From CALZJC01 sp963781065 (GTDB lineage: Bacteria > Acidobacteriota > Thermoanaerobaculia > Multivoradales > JAHEKO01), in assembly GCA_963781065.1 (NCBI GenBank), contig CAWAET010000022.1, forward strand, positions 116,906-180,905: a DNA stretch of 64,000 nt. The letters run 5' to 3'. Position numbers and translations under genes: made by a program. Position 1 is the stretch's first letter, and each line of letters starts with the position of its first letter. Positions 41,029 to 49,776 of the stretch are shown here, in pieces. The notes under the pieces are model-generated. The model saw only the letters and a program-made list of their open reading frames with translations, did not search any database and had not been told where the DNA came from.

Positions 41029-41430
41029 CTACTTCTTGCCCTTGGCCTTCTTCGGCTCGGGCGCGGCCTCTTCGCCCTTGTCCACCAACTCGAGGATCGC
41101 CATCTCGGCGGCGTCGCCGAGCCGGGGGCCGAGCTTGACGATGCGGGTGTAGCCGCCCGGCCGCTCGGCGAAGCGCGGGGCGATGTCATCGAACAGCTTC
41201 TTGATCAGCGAGCGATCGTCGACCCAGCGACGGACCAGCCGGCGGGCGTGGAGCGTGCCCCGCTTGCCCTGGGTGATCATCTTCTCGGCCAGGGGCCTGA
41301 GCTCCTTGGCCTTGGGCACGGTGGTGCGGATGCGCTCGTGCTCGATGAGCGAGGCCAGCTGGTTGCGGAACATCGCCCGCCGGTGGGAGGTGGTGCGGCC
41401 CAGTTTGCGGCCGCTGACTCGGTGTCGCAT
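41029..41430 (-). CDS. rplQ: 50S ribosomal protein L17 (bL17)
   Basis: A 133-residue protein with the bL17 signature MRHRVSGRKLGRTTSHRRAM and FRNQLASLIEHERIRTTVPK. A short Lys-rich tail (PEPKKAKGKK) follows the core. It lies at the polypeptide exit region of the large subunit. It is the last gene of the alpha operon, 15 bases after rpoA, and is followed by a strong intrinsic terminator. Confidence 0.97.
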   Translation of the reverse strand: MRHRVSGRKLGRTTSHRRAMFRNQLASLIEHERIRTTVPKAKELRPLAEKMITQGKRGTLHARRLVRRWVDDRSLIKKLFDDIAPRFAERPGGYTRIVKLGPRLGDAAEMAILELVDKGEEAAPEPKKAKGKK

Positions 41431-41445
41431 GGGGTGCCTCTTTCC

Positions 41446-42438
41446 TCAGACGCCGGCGGGAACCCGCTCGGGCGACTCCTGCAAGGGCACGTCCATGCCC
41501 AGGCGCAGACCGAGCGACGTCAGCAGCTCGTTGACCTCGTCGAGCGACTTCTTGCCGAAGTTCTTGGTTTCCAGCATCTCGCGCTCGCTCCGCCGCACCA
41601 GGTCCCTCAGGGTGTGGATCCGAGCGTTCTTGAGACAGTTGGCCGAACGCACCGTCAGCTCGAGCTCGTCGATGTTGCGCGACAGCAGCAGGTCGATGCC
41701 CGACGGGTCGATGGTCTCGTCGGCCGCCTCGCCGACGATGCTCTCCTCGGACTCGATGAAGATGGTCAGGTGGTCCTTGAGCAGCATCGATGCCAGCGAG
41801 ACCGACTCCTCGGGGGAGACGGTGCCGTTGGTCCAGACCTCGAGGATCAGCCGCTCGTAGTCGGTGGCGCGGCCGACCCGGGCCGACTCGACCTTGAAGT
41901 TGACCTTCTTGACCGGGCTGTGGACCGAGTCGATCGGCACCCAGCCGAGGCCGACGCTCTCGTCGAAGTTCTGCTCGGCGCTGCGATAGCCGCGGCCGGT
42001 CGAGACCTTGGCCTGCAGCTTGAGGCTGCCTTCGCTGGACAACGTGGCGATGTGGACATCGGGATCGCAGATCTCGACCTGCGGGTCGCCGGACAGCTGA
42101 CCGGCGGTAACCGGCCCCGGGCCGGTGGCCTCGATGCCGACGAAGCGCGCCTCCTCGGCGTGCAGCCGGATCGGGATCTGCTTGAGGTTGAGGACGATGT
42201 CGGTGACGTCCTCGACCACCCCGGGCAGCGACGAGAACTCGTGCTGCACGCCCTCGATCTGCACCGCCGTCACCGCCGCGCCCTCGATCGACGAGAGCAG
42301 GCTGCGCCGCAGGGCGTTGCCCACGGTGGTGGCAAACCCGCGCTCGAACGGCTGCGCGGTCAGACGGGCGTAGCTGCCCGTATGGGTCTCGATTTCCACT
42401 TCAATGCGCTTGGGGCGCTGGAATCCCTTCCAAAGCAT
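41446..42438 (-). CDS. rpoA: DNA-directed RNA polymerase subunit alpha
   Basis: A 330-residue subunit of normal length. The N-terminal assembly domain is visible in NALRRSLLSSIEGAAVTAVQ and EGVQHEFSSLPGVVEDVTDI. The C-terminal domain, which contacts UP elements and activators, is in LRDLVRRSEREMLETKNFGK and SLDEVNELLTSLGLRLGM. It lies between rpsD and rplQ as in most bacteria. Confidence 0.97.
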   Translation of the reverse strand: MLWKGFQRPKRIEVEIETHTGSYARLTAQPFERGFATTVGNALRRSLLSSIEGAAVTAVQIEGVQHEFSSLPGVVEDVTDIVLNLKQIPIRLHAEEARFVGIEATGPGPVTAGQLSGDPQVEICDPDVHIATLSSEGSLKLQAKVSTGRGYRSAEQNFDESVGLGWVPIDSVHSPVKKVNFKVESARVGRATDYERLILEVWTNGTVSPEESVSLASMLLKDHLTIFIESEESIVGEAADETIDPSGIDLLLSRNIDELELTVRSANCLKNARIHTLRDLVRRSEREMLETKNFGKKSLDEVNELLTSLGLRLGMDVPLQESPERVPAGV

Positions 42439-42494
42439 GACTTCTCCTTGTTTCTACTGGCCGTTTTCTACTGGCCGAACAGAGGCAGCCGCGG

Positions 42495-43124
42495 TTAACG
42501 GCTATAGAGCTCGACGATCAGCTGCTCTTCCACCGGCAGCTTGATGTCTTCCCGCGTCGGCAGCGCCAGCACCTTGCCGCTGAAGTTCTCGGCATCAAGC
42601 TCCAGCCAGCTGGGGATTCCCCTGCCGCGGGCGGACTCGACACTGGCGCGGATGAATTCGTTTTTGCGACTCTTGTCGCGGACGGAGATTGCCTGGCCCA
42701 GCCGCACCTGGTAAGAGGCGATGGTGGTCTTGCGATCGTCCACCCGGACGTGGCCGTGGCGCACCAGCTGACGCGCCTGGGCTCGCGACGAAGCGAACCC
42801 GAGGGCGAATACCACGTTGTCGAGCCGCCGCTCGAGCATCACCAGCAGGTTCTCGCCGGTGATCCCCTTGCGCCGCTCGGCCTCCTGAAAGTAGCTGCGG
42901 AACTGACGCTCGAGCACACCGTAGATGCGCTTGACCTTCTGCTTCTCGCGCAGCTGCACCGGATAGCCCAGCTTGCGGCGGCTGCGCCGCTGACCGTGCT
43001 GACCCGGCGGATAGCCGCGTCGCTCGATGGCGCACTTCTCCTTGAAACAGCGGTCCCCCTTGAGGAACAGCTTCATTCGTTCCCGGCGACAGAGCCGGCA
43101 GACGGATCCCTTGTAACGTGCCAC
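42495..43124 (-). CDS. rpsD: 30S ribosomal protein S4 (uS4), zinc-binding form
   Basis: A 209-residue primary 16S-binding protein. The N-terminus keeps four cysteines (CRLC at 9-12, then CFKEKC) of the zinc-containing S4 type. The S4 RNA-binding domain is in VFALGFASSRAQARQLVRHG and HVRVDDRKTT. In many bacteria S4 represses the alpha operon; no leader pseudoknot was identified here. Confidence 0.97.
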   Translation of the reverse strand: MARYKGSVCRLCRRERMKLFLKGDRCFKEKCAIERRGYPPGQHGQRRSRRKLGYPVQLREKQKVKRIYGVLERQFRSYFQEAERRKGITGENLLVMLERRLDNVVFALGFASSRAQARQLVRHGHVRVDDRKTTIASYQVRLGQAISVRDKSRKNEFIRASVESARGRGIPSWLELDAENFSGKVLALPTREDIKLPVEEQLIVELYSR

Positions 43125-43159
43125 GGTGTCCTATTCTCCTCAGTATTGCCTGACGGGTG

Positions 43160-43555
43160 TCAAACGCGCCGCCGCTTGCGCGGCCGGCACCCGTTGTGGG
43201 GAATTGGCGTCACGTCCTTGATCGACTTGACGCTCAACCCCGTGGAAGCCAGGGCGCGCACCGCCGACTCGCGGCCGCCGCCGGGCCCCTTGACCTGGAC
43301 GTCGATCGACCGCATGCCGACGTCCTTGACCGAATGGCCGACGTTGCGCCCCGCCACCTGGGCCGCGAAGGGCGTGCCCTTGCGCGATCCCTTGAAACCG
43401 ATTCGACCGGCGGAAGACCATGCCAGCACCTTGCCCTCGGGATCGGCGACGGTGATCAGGGTGTTGTTGAATGTGGCCAGGATGTGGGCGACGCCATGCG
43501 GCACGACGCGCTTCTCCTTCTTCTTGACCTTCTTTTTGCCGAGCTGTTTCGCCAT
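43160..43555 (-). CDS. rpsK: 30S ribosomal protein S11 (uS11)
   Basis: A 131-residue protein with the platform protein signature: AHILATFNNTLITVADPEGK, AWSSAGRIGFKGSRKGTPFA and the C-terminal DVTPIPHNGCRPRKRRRV. Its start overlaps the rpsM stop by one base (43555), so the two are translated in series. Confidence 0.97.
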   Translation of the reverse strand: MAKQLGKKKVKKKEKRVVPHGVAHILATFNNTLITVADPEGKVLAWSSAGRIGFKGSRKGTPFAAQVAGRNVGHSVKDVGMRSIDVQVKGPGGGRESAVRALASTGLSVKSIKDVTPIPHNGCRPRKRRRV

Positions 43556-43932
43556 TACTTCTTGACCTTCTTCTTGCCGGCCACGGCACCGCGTCGTGGG
43601 CCTTTGCGGGTGCGGGCGTTGGTGTGAGAGCGCTGTCCGCGCACCGGCAGGTTGCGCCGGTGGCGGATACCGCGGTACGAGCCGGTTTCGATCAGCCGGC
43701 GGATGTTCTGGGTTACCTCTTTGCGCAGGTCACCCTCGACCCGCTCGTCCTGGATCACGTCGCGGATCCGCCGCGCCTCGTCCTCGGTGAGATCCCTGAC
43801 CTTGGTGACGGCTTCGACTCCGGCAGCCTCCAGGATCTTGTGCGATCGGGTGCGGCCGATGCCGTAGATATAGGTCAGACCGACCCAGACCTGCTTCTGC
43901 TGCGGCAGGTCGACGCCTGCGATGCGTGCCAT
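43555..43932 (-). CDS. rpsM: 30S ribosomal protein S13 (uS13)
   Basis: A 125-residue head protein: MARIAGVDLPQQKQVWVGLT, YIYGIGRTRSHKILEAAGVE and the basic tail RGQRSHTNARTRKGPRRGAV that reaches the P-site tRNA. It is the first gene of the alpha operon proper, eight bases after rpmJ. Confidence 0.97.
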   Translation of the reverse strand: MARIAGVDLPQQKQVWVGLTYIYGIGRTRSHKILEAAGVEAVTKVRDLTEDEARRIRDVIQDERVEGDLRKEVTQNIRRLIETGSYRGIRHRRNLPVRGQRSHTNARTRKGPRRGAVAGKKKVKK

Positions 43933-43940
43933 TCTCGCTC

Positions 43941-44054
43941 CTACCCTTGACGCTGCTTGTGTTTCGGATTGTCACAGAGCACCCGCACGACACCATGACG
44001 GCGGACGATCTTGCACTTGGGACACATTCTTTTCACTGACGCTCGAACTTTCAT
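43941..44054 (-). CDS. rpmJ: 50S ribosomal protein L36 (bL36), zinc-binding form
   Basis: A 37-residue protein, MKVRASVKRMCPKCKIVRRH followed by GVVRVLCDNPKHKQRQG. The C-x2-C ... C-x4-H zinc ligands are intact. It lies three bases after infA and eight bases before rpsM. Confidence 0.96.
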   Translation of the reverse strand: MKVRASVKRMCPKCKIVRRHGVVRVLCDNPKHKQRQG

Positions 44055-44057
44055 CGC

Positions 44058-44300
44058 TTACGACCTCATCCGGTAGACGATTCGACCGCGTTTCAGGTCG
44101 TAGGGCGACAGCTGCACCTTGACCCGGTCGCCGGGGAGGATACGGATGAAGAACTTCCGCATCTTGCCCGAAACGTGGGCCAGGACGATATGGTCTTCCC
44201 CGCCCTCGTTGGCGCCCATGTCGACCTTCACCCGGAACTGCGCGTTGGGCAGCGGCTCGACCACTGTTGCCTCGACCTCGATCGCTTCTTCTTTCGCCAT
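44058..44300 (-). CDS. infA: Translation initiation factor IF-1
   Basis: An 80-residue OB-fold protein slightly longer than the 72-residue norm at its N-terminus. Core motifs: EATVVEPLPNAQFRVKVD, VLAHVSGKMRKFFIRILPGD and VKVQLSPYDLKRGRIVYRMR. It occupies the ribosomal A-site during initiation. Its place between map and rpmJ is standard. Confidence 0.97.
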   Translation of the reverse strand: MAKEEAIEVEATVVEPLPNAQFRVKVDMGANEGGEDHIVLAHVSGKMRKFFIRILPGDRVKVQLSPYDLKRGRIVYRMRS

Positions 44301-44318
44301 GGTTCCTCCCTCCGCCGG

Positions 44319-45074
44319 CTAGGCGCCGGCCTCCGAGATGCCGAGAACCCTGGCACCGCTTTCGGTCACCGCGACCGAGAACTCGAAGTGGGCCGAAAGC
44401 GAGCCGTCGGCGGTGCGCGCCGTCCAGCCGTCGGGATCGATCTTGACGCCGGCGCCGCCGGCGTTGACCATCGGCTCGATCGCCAGGACCAGTCCCGGCT
44501 TGAGCCGCGGCCCGCGGCCCGAGTTGCCGAAGTTGGGCACCTGCGGATCCTCGTGCAGCGCGGTGCCGATACCGTGACCGACGAACTCGCGCACCACCGA
44601 GAAGCCGCCCGCCTCGACGTGGGCCTGCACCGCGTGGCCGATGTCGGAAACGTGCCCCTCCGGACGCACCTGGCGAACCGCCAGATCGAGCGCCTCGCGG
44701 GTCACCTCGAGCAGGTTGCGGGCCTCGCCCTCGACCTCGCCGACAGCGAAAGTGCGCGCCGCGTCGCCGTAGTAGCCCTGGAACAAGACGCCGCAGTCCA
44801 CACCCACGATGTCGCCCTCGACGAGCTCCTGGGCCGCCGGGATGCCGTGCACGATCACGTCGTTGACCGAGGTGCAGAGGGTGGCGGGATAGCCGCGGTA
44901 GTTGAGGAAGGCGGGCACGGCGCCGGCGGCGCGGATCGTCTCCTCGGCGTAGCGGTCCAGATCGGCCGTCGTCACGCCGGGAGCGATGCGCTGCTCGATG
45001 CCGTCGAGGACCCGATGCACGAGGCCGTTGGCCGCGTCCATGAGGTCGATTTCGCCGTTTGTCTTGAGTACCAT
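44319..45074 (-). CDS. map: Methionine aminopeptidase, type I
   Basis: A 251-residue metalloenzyme that removes N-terminal Met. The metal ligands appear in order: VDCGVLFQGYYGDAART (two Asp), VGHGIGTALHEDPQVPNFG (His), LVLAIEPMVN (Glu) and FEFSVAVTESG (Glu). There is no N-terminal SH3 or zinc extension. The ATG at 45074 overlaps the adk stop as TGATG; a GTG one codon earlier is also in frame. Confidence 0.96.
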   Translation of the reverse strand: MVLKTNGEIDLMDAANGLVHRVLDGIEQRIAPGVTTADLDRYAEETIRAAGAVPAFLNYRGYPATLCTSVNDVIVHGIPAAQELVEGDIVGVDCGVLFQGYYGDAARTFAVGEVEGEARNLLEVTREALDLAVRQVRPEGHVSDIGHAVQAHVEAGGFSVVREFVGHGIGTALHEDPQVPNFGNSGRGPRLKPGLVLAIEPMVNAGGAGVKIDPDGWTARTADGSLSAHFEFSVAVTESGARVLGISEAGA

Positions 45075-45667
45075 CACGCTGTCACTTCCAGGGCCTGGCG
45101 GATGCCTTCAGCGACCGCGGCGATGGACCGATTCCCATCGACCCTGCGCAGCAGGCCCAAACCTCTATAGTACTCGATAAGCGGCTCGGTTTTCTCGCGG
45201 TAGACCTCGAGCCGGCGGCGCACGATGTCCTCGGTGTCGTCGTCGCGCTGCCGCTCCAGGGTGCGGCGCACCAATTCGTCCTCAGGAACGTCCACCAGCA
45301 CCACCACGTCCAGCCGCTCGCCGGTCTCATCCAGGATACGGCCCAACGTGCCGGCCTGGGCCAGGGTGCGTGGATAGCCGTCGAGCAGATAGCCGCCGGC
45401 GGCGTCGTCGCGCGACAGCCGCTCCCGCACCACCTCGGCCATGGTGGCGTCGTCGACCAGCGAGCCGGCGCTCAGGATCGACTCCACCCGGCGACCCAGC
45501 TCGGAGCCGCCGCTCACCGCGCGGCGCAGCATCCGGCCGGTAGAGATGGCCGGCACGCCCAACCGCTCGGCGAGGATCTCGGCCTGGGTGCCCTTGCCCG
45601 AGCCCGGCGGGCCGAGCAGCACCACACGCCGACCGGGACGCGCGGGGCTGGCGCTAGCGTCGCCCAC
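45074..45667 (-). CDS. adk: Adenylate kinase, short-LID form
   Basis: A 197-residue NMP kinase: P-loop VVLLGPPGSGKGTQAEILAE, NMP-binding region AISTGRMLRRAV, and GGYLLDGYPRTLAQAGTL. The LID is short and has no zinc cysteines. It balances ATP, ADP and AMP. Start GTG 45667 is preferred because GGGAGG precedes it; another GTG at 45679 would add four residues. The start region overlaps the secY end by 14 bases. Confidence 0.94.
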   Translation of the reverse strand: MGDASASPARPGRRVVLLGPPGSGKGTQAEILAERLGVPAISTGRMLRRAVSGGSELGRRVESILSAGSLVDDATMAEVVRERLSRDDAAGGYLLDGYPRTLAQAGTLGRILDETGERLDVVVLVDVPEDELVRRTLERQRDDDTEDIVRRRLEVYREKTEPLIEYYRGLGLLRRVDGNRSIAAVAEGIRQALEVTA

Positions 45668-47033
45668 GGATCCTCCCACGCTTCATGAAGCCCTCGTAGT
45701 TGCGCATCACCAGCTGGCTTTCGACCTGTTGCACCAGGTCCATCGCCACGCCGACCACGATCAGCAGCGAGGTGCCGCCGAAATAGAAGTTGATGCCCAT
45801 GCCGCTGGTGATCCAGTCGGGCAGGAAGCTGTCCAGCCCGGGACCGATCCACGGCAGGCTCTGCACCTTGAAGCCGCTGAGCAGGAACTCGGGCAGCACC
45901 GAGACCGCCGCCAGGTAGACCGCGCCGACCAGGGTCAGGCGGGTGAGGATGCGATCGATGTACTCCGACGTGCGCTTGCCCGAGCGGATGCCGGGGATGA
46001 AGCCGCCGTACTTGCGCAGGTTCTCCGCCGTGTCGGCCGGGTTGAAGATGATCGACACGTAGAAGTAGCAGAAGAAGACGATGGCGGTGATGTAGAGCAC
46101 GTAGTGCAGCGGCTCGCCCCAGGCCAGCGCGTCGGCGATCTTCTGCACCCAGGGGTTCTGGAACATGCCGGCGACGGTGGTCGGGATGATCACCACCGAG
46201 CTGGCGAAGATCACCGGGATAACGCCGCCGGTGTTGACCCGCAGCGGCAGATAGGTGTTCTGCCCGCCGTAGATCTTGCGGCCGACGACCCGCTTGGCAT
46301 ACTGCACCGGGATGCGCCGTTGAGCCCGTTCCATGTAGACGATGAAGGCCACCACCGCCACCATGAAGATGATCAGCACCAGCACCTTGAGCACCGACAG
46401 GGCGCCGCTCTGGATGCTGGAGACGGTGTTCGAGACCGCCCCCGGCAGGGCGACCACGATGCCCGAGAAGATGATCAGCGAGATGCCGTTGCCGACGCCG
46501 CGCTCGGAGATCTGCTCGCCCAACCACATGACGAAGGCGCAGCCTGTGGTCAGGGTCAGCACGGTCATCAGCCGGAAGCCCCACCCCGGGGTCACCACCA
46601 GCGAGGCGCCGCCCGGAGTGGTCATGCGCTCGAGCCACAGGGCGATGGTGATCGACTGGATGGTCGAGATACCCATGGTCAGGTAGCGGGTGTACTGGGT
46701 GATCTTGCGCCGCCCGAGCTCGCCCTCCTTGGAGAGCTTCTCGAGAAACGGCCAGACCACGGTCAACAGCTGCAGGACGATCGAAGCGGTGATGTACGGC
46801 ATGATGCCGAGCGCGAACACCGCCACCCTCTCCAGGCTGCCACCGGTAAAGGTGTTGACAAAGCCCAGGAAGGTGTCCTTCATCGACGCCATGAACTCCA
46901 GCAGCGCCTGCGGATCGATCCCCGGCGTCGGGATGTTGCACCCGATCCGGTAGACCCCCAGCAGGGCGAACATGAAGAGCACCCGCTTGCGCAGGTCGGG
47001 GATGGCGAAGATATTGCGAAAGCTGTCGATCAC
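45654..47033 (-). CDS. secY: Preprotein translocase subunit SecY
   Basis: A 459-residue channel protein with ten membrane helices. Recognised segments are LFMFALLGVYRIGCNIPTPG, VAVFALGIMPYITASIVLQL, YTRYLTMGISTIQSI, VQYAKRVVGRKIYGGQNTYL and KYGGFIPGIRSGKRT. With SecE and SecG it forms the Sec pore. The GTG at 47033 overlaps the rplO stop as GTGA; an upstream TTG in frame is not needed. Confidence 0.96.
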   Translation of the reverse strand: MIDSFRNIFAIPDLRKRVLFMFALLGVYRIGCNIPTPGIDPQALLEFMASMKDTFLGFVNTFTGGSLERVAVFALGIMPYITASIVLQLLTVVWPFLEKLSKEGELGRRKITQYTRYLTMGISTIQSITIALWLERMTTPGGASLVVTPGWGFRLMTVLTLTTGCAFVMWLGEQISERGVGNGISLIIFSGIVVALPGAVSNTVSSIQSGALSVLKVLVLIIFMVAVVAFIVYMERAQRRIPVQYAKRVVGRKIYGGQNTYLPLRVNTGGVIPVIFASSVVIIPTTVAGMFQNPWVQKIADALAWGEPLHYVLYITAIVFFCYFYVSIIFNPADTAENLRKYGGFIPGIRSGKRTSEYIDRILTRLTLVGAVYLAAVSVLPEFLLSGFKVQSLPWIGPGLDSFLPDWITSGMGINFYFGGTSLLIVVGVAMDLVQQVESQLVMRNYEGFMKRGRIRGRR

Positions 47034-47467
47034 GACGCCAGCACCTCGCAAGTCCCGCCCGCGGCCTCGATCTTGCGCCGCGCGGCGGCCGAGAACTTGT
47101 GCGCCGAAACCTCCAACGCCCGGTCGACCTCGCCCTGGGCGAGGATCTTGACCAGCCGGCCGGGCCTGACCCGACCCATCTTGGCCAGCAACTCGGGCGT
47201 CACTTCACCTTCGAGACCGGCCAGGCCGGCCAGATTGACGATCTCGTACTCGGTCCGGAAGATGTTGGTGAAGCCTCGCTTCGGCACCCGCCGCAGCAGG
47301 GGCATCTGGCCGCCCTCGAAGTCACGCCGCTGGCTGAAGCCAGAGCGCGAGCGCTGGCCCTTGTGGCCGCGGCCGGCGGTCTTGCCCAAGCCGGAGCCCG
47401 GCCCGCGGCCGATCCGTTTGCGGTTCTTGCGGCTGCCGTCGGCTGGAGTCAGATCGTGTAGCTTCAT
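47030..47467 (-). CDS. rplO: 50S ribosomal protein L15 (uL15)
   Basis: A 145-residue protein: MKLHDLTPADGSRKNRKRIG with RGPGSGLGKTAGRGHKGQRS and SGFSQRRDFEGGQMPLLRRV, ending in IEAAGGTCEVL. Its stop overlaps the secY start (GTGA). It begins directly after the rpmD stop with no gap. Confidence 0.97.
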   Translation of the reverse strand: MKLHDLTPADGSRKNRKRIGRGPGSGLGKTAGRGHKGQRSRSGFSQRRDFEGGQMPLLRRVPKRGFTNIFRTEYEIVNLAGLAGLEGEVTPELLAKMGRVRPGRLVKILAQGEVDRALEVSAHKFSAAARRKIEAAGGTCEVLAS

Positions 47468-47674
47468 CTATTCGTCCTCGACCAGTTGAACCAGATGCGG
47501 CACCTTGGCGACCATGCCCCGCACCGCCGGTGTGTCCTGCCGTTCCACCACCTGGTGAATGCGCCGCAGGCCCAGCCCGCGCAGCACGTCGTGTTGATTC
47601 TGCGGTCGGCCGATGGCGCTGCGCACCTGCCGGATGCGCAGGAGCTTCTTGCCCCGTGCCTTAGCCTTCGCCAT
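47468..47674 (-). CDS. rpmD: 50S ribosomal protein L30 (uL30)
   Basis: A 68-residue protein, MAKAKARGKKLLRIRQVRSA followed by the typical QNQHDVLRGLGLRRIHQVVE and RGMVAKVPHLVQL. The ATG at 47674 lies inside the end of rpsE, overlapping it by 14 bases in another frame. The N-terminus is a few basic residues longer than usual. Confidence 0.95.
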   Translation of the reverse strand: MAKAKARGKKLLRIRQVRSAIGRPQNQHDVLRGLGLRRIHQVVERQDTPAVRGMVAKVPHLVQLVEDE

Positions 47675-48380
47675 CGCCCTGCTCCTTGGCCGCGGCCGGC
47701 TCCGCGGCCACCTCGACAGCGGCCGCCGCCGGCTCGTCGCTCTCGGCTGCCGGCGTCTCGGCCCCGGCGGTATCAACCGGCGCTTCGGTCACCGCATCGG
47801 CAGGGGCCTCGGCGTCTGCCTCAGCCACCGCCGGCGCGGCCTCTTGGGCCGCGGGCTGCGCGGCCGGCGCCGCTGCCGGCGCCGCTGCACTGACGTCGTC
47901 GTCGCGGCGGCGCAAGGCGCGCACCGTCTCTTCACGGCGCAGCTGGAGCAGCGCGTCCATCGTCGCCTTGACCACGTTCTGGGGGTTCTTGGAGCCCAGC
48001 GACTTGGTCAGGATGTCCTGGATGCCCGCCCCCTCGACCACCGCCCGCACGGCGCCGCCGGCGATCACGCCGGTGCCCTGCGAGGCGGGCTTGACCAGCA
48101 CCCGGCTGGCACCAAAGACCCCCAGCGCCTGGTGCGGAATCGTCGTGCCGGCCATCGGCACGCTCACCAGGTTCTTGCGGGCCACGTCGATGCCCTTGCG
48201 AATCGCGCTGGGCACCTCCTTCGCCTTGCCCGAGCCGAAGCCGACCCGGCCGTTGCCATCGCCGATCACCACCAACGCCGAGAACGAGAAGTTCTTGCCG
48301 CCCTTGACGACCTTGGTGACCCGGTTGATGTCGATCACCTGCTCGTAGAACTCTGGTTCTCTGGAAAAGTTCCTGTTCAA
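47661..48380 (-). CDS. rpsE: 30S ribosomal protein S5 (uS5) with long Ala-rich C-terminal tail
   Basis: The first 160 residues are a normal uS5: EQVIDINRVTKVVKGGKNFS, FGSGKAKEVPSAIRKGIDVA, SQGTGVIAGGAVRAVVEGAG and KSLGSKNPQNVVKATMDALL. About 75 further residues form an Ala/Glu/Pro/Val-rich acidic tail (AAAPAAAPAAQPAAQEAAPA and onward), so total length is 239 against a usual 160-170. The tail is probably disordered. The 3' end overlaps rpmD by 14 bases. Confidence 0.95.
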   Translation of the reverse strand: MNRNFSREPEFYEQVIDINRVTKVVKGGKNFSFSALVVIGDGNGRVGFGSGKAKEVPSAIRKGIDVARKNLVSVPMAGTTIPHQALGVFGASRVLVKPASQGTGVIAGGAVRAVVEGAGIQDILTKSLGSKNPQNVVKATMDALLQLRREETVRALRRRDDDVSAAAPAAAPAAQPAAQEAAPAVAEADAEAPADAVTEAPVDTAGAETPAAESDEPAAAAVEVAAEPAAAKEQGDGEG

Positions 48381-48404
48381 AATGCTCTCCTTCGGGAAGC
48401 GGGC

Positions 48405-48776
48405 CTAGAAGTCCAGCCCCTTCTCGCGGGCGCCTTCGGCGACTGCCTTGATTCGTCCGTGGTAGATGTAGCCGCCGCGATCGAATACGACGCGGTCGAC
48501 GCCCTTCTCGCGAGCCCGCTCGGCGATCGTCTCGCCGATCAGCTTGGCCGCGGCGCGGGAGTCGCCGCCGCCTTCGAAGCGGCCGCGCAGCGCCGGCTCG
48601 GCCGAGCTGGCCTGGGCCAGCGTCTCGCCCCGCTGGTCGTCGATCAGCTGGGCGTAGATGTACTTCGAGCTCTTGTAGACCGCCAGCCGCGGCCGCTCGC
48701 CGGTGCCGGCGACCCGCGCCCGCACCCGGCGGTGAGCCCGCTGGCGGCGCGCTGCCCGCTGTTGAATATTCGCCAT
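48405..48776 (-). CDS. rplR: 50S ribosomal protein L18 (uL18)
   Basis: A 123-residue 5S-rRNA-binding protein: RAHRRVRARVAGTGERPRLA, VYKSSKYIYAQLIDDQRGET, then KLIGETIAERAREKGVDRVV and FDRGGYIYHGRIKAVAEGAR. The order L6-L18-S5 is standard. Confidence 0.96.
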   Translation of the reverse strand: MANIQQRAARRQRAHRRVRARVAGTGERPRLAVYKSSKYIYAQLIDDQRGETLAQASSAEPALRGRFEGGGDSRAAAKLIGETIAERAREKGVDRVVFDRGGYIYHGRIKAVAEGAREKGLDF

Positions 48777-48793
48777 CTCCTGGTCTCCGTCCT

Positions 48794-49333
48794 CTAGCCC
48801 GCGCCGGCCTTGCCGACCTTGCGCCGGATCTCTTCGTCGGCATAGCGGATGCCCTTGCCCTTGTAGGGCTCAGGCTTGCGCAAGGCGCGAATCTCGGCCG
48901 CGACCTGGCCCACCTGCTGGCGGCTTGGGCCGCTGACCGTGATGCGATTCTGCTTGTCGATCTCGACCTCGATGTCCTCGGGGATCGAGTAGACGACCGG
49001 ATGCGAGAAGCCGAGGGCGAAGTTGATCACACGCCCCTGCACTTCCGCCCGGTAGCCGACCCCGTGGATCTCGAGCTTCTTGGTGAAACCCTCGTTGACG
49101 CCCTGCACGGCGTTGGCCAGAAGCGCCCGGACCAGACCGTGGCGCGAGCGCATCTCGCCGCTGTCGTCGCGGCGCGTGACCGTGACGACGCCATCCTCGA
49201 TCTGGACCGGGATGCCGTCCAGAAGGCGCTCGCTGACCTGGCCCCGAGGCCCGTCCGCGACGAACAGGCCGTCGGCGATGGTGACCTTGACGCCGGCGGG
49301 CACCGGTATCGGCATTCTTCCTACACGCGACAT
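48794..49333 (-). CDS. rplF: 50S ribosomal protein L6 (uL6)
   Basis: A 179-residue protein: MSRVGRMPIPVPAGVKVTIA at the start, LEIHGVGYRAEVQGRVINFA in the middle and the signature KPEPYKGKGIRYADEEIRRK at the C-terminus. It begins ten bases after the rpsH stop. Confidence 0.97.
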   Translation of the reverse strand: MSRVGRMPIPVPAGVKVTIADGLFVADGPRGQVSERLLDGIPVQIEDGVVTVTRRDDSGEMRSRHGLVRALLANAVQGVNEGFTKKLEIHGVGYRAEVQGRVINFALGFSHPVVYSIPEDIEVEIDKQNRITVSGPSRQQVGQVAAEIRALRKPEPYKGKGIRYADEEIRRKVGKAGAG

Positions 49334-49343
49334 CGTTCAGCTC

Positions 49344-49745
49344 CTACCAGATCTCGCACAGAAGCTCACCGCCGACGCCGCGCTGACGCGCCGCCTCGTC
49401 AGTGAGCAGCCCCTGCGAAGTCGACACGATGCCGACGCCGAGGCCACTGAGGACCGGCTTGATGTCGGCCGCCTTCGAATAGACCCGCCGGCCCGGCCGG
49501 CTGACCCGCTGGATGCTGCGCACCAGCGGCTCGCCGTCGGTGCCGTAGCGCAGATGGATGCGGATGAACCTGCTGGTCGGCCCCTCATCGCGCAGGCTGT
49601 ACCTCTGGATGAAACCCTCGTCGTTGAGGATCTTGCAGACCTCGAGCTTGAGGTCCGAGGCCGGCACGTCCAGCCGGTCGTGGCGCACGCGGTAAGCGTT
49701 GCGAATCCGCGTCAGCAGATCGGCGATTGGATCGGTCATCGACAT
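49344..49745 (-). CDS. rpsH: 30S ribosomal protein S8 (uS8)
   Basis: A 133-residue protein: MTDPIADLLTRIRNAYRVRH at the start, LEVCKILNDEGFIQRY, RVYSKAADIKPVLSGLGVGI and STSQGLLTDEAARQRGVGGE with the normal C-terminal GELLCEIW. ATG 49745 has GGAGAG upstream; ATG 49739 is two codons later. S8 is the classical repressor of the spc operon. Confidence 0.96.
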   Translation of the reverse strand: MSMTDPIADLLTRIRNAYRVRHDRLDVPASDLKLEVCKILNDEGFIQRYSLRDEGPTSRFIRIHLRYGTDGEPLVRSIQRVSRPGRRVYSKAADIKPVLSGLGVGIVSTSQGLLTDEAARQRGVGGELLCEIW

Positions 49746-49776
49746 ATCGTTCTCTCCGTCGTCTCCGCGCCCGGGG

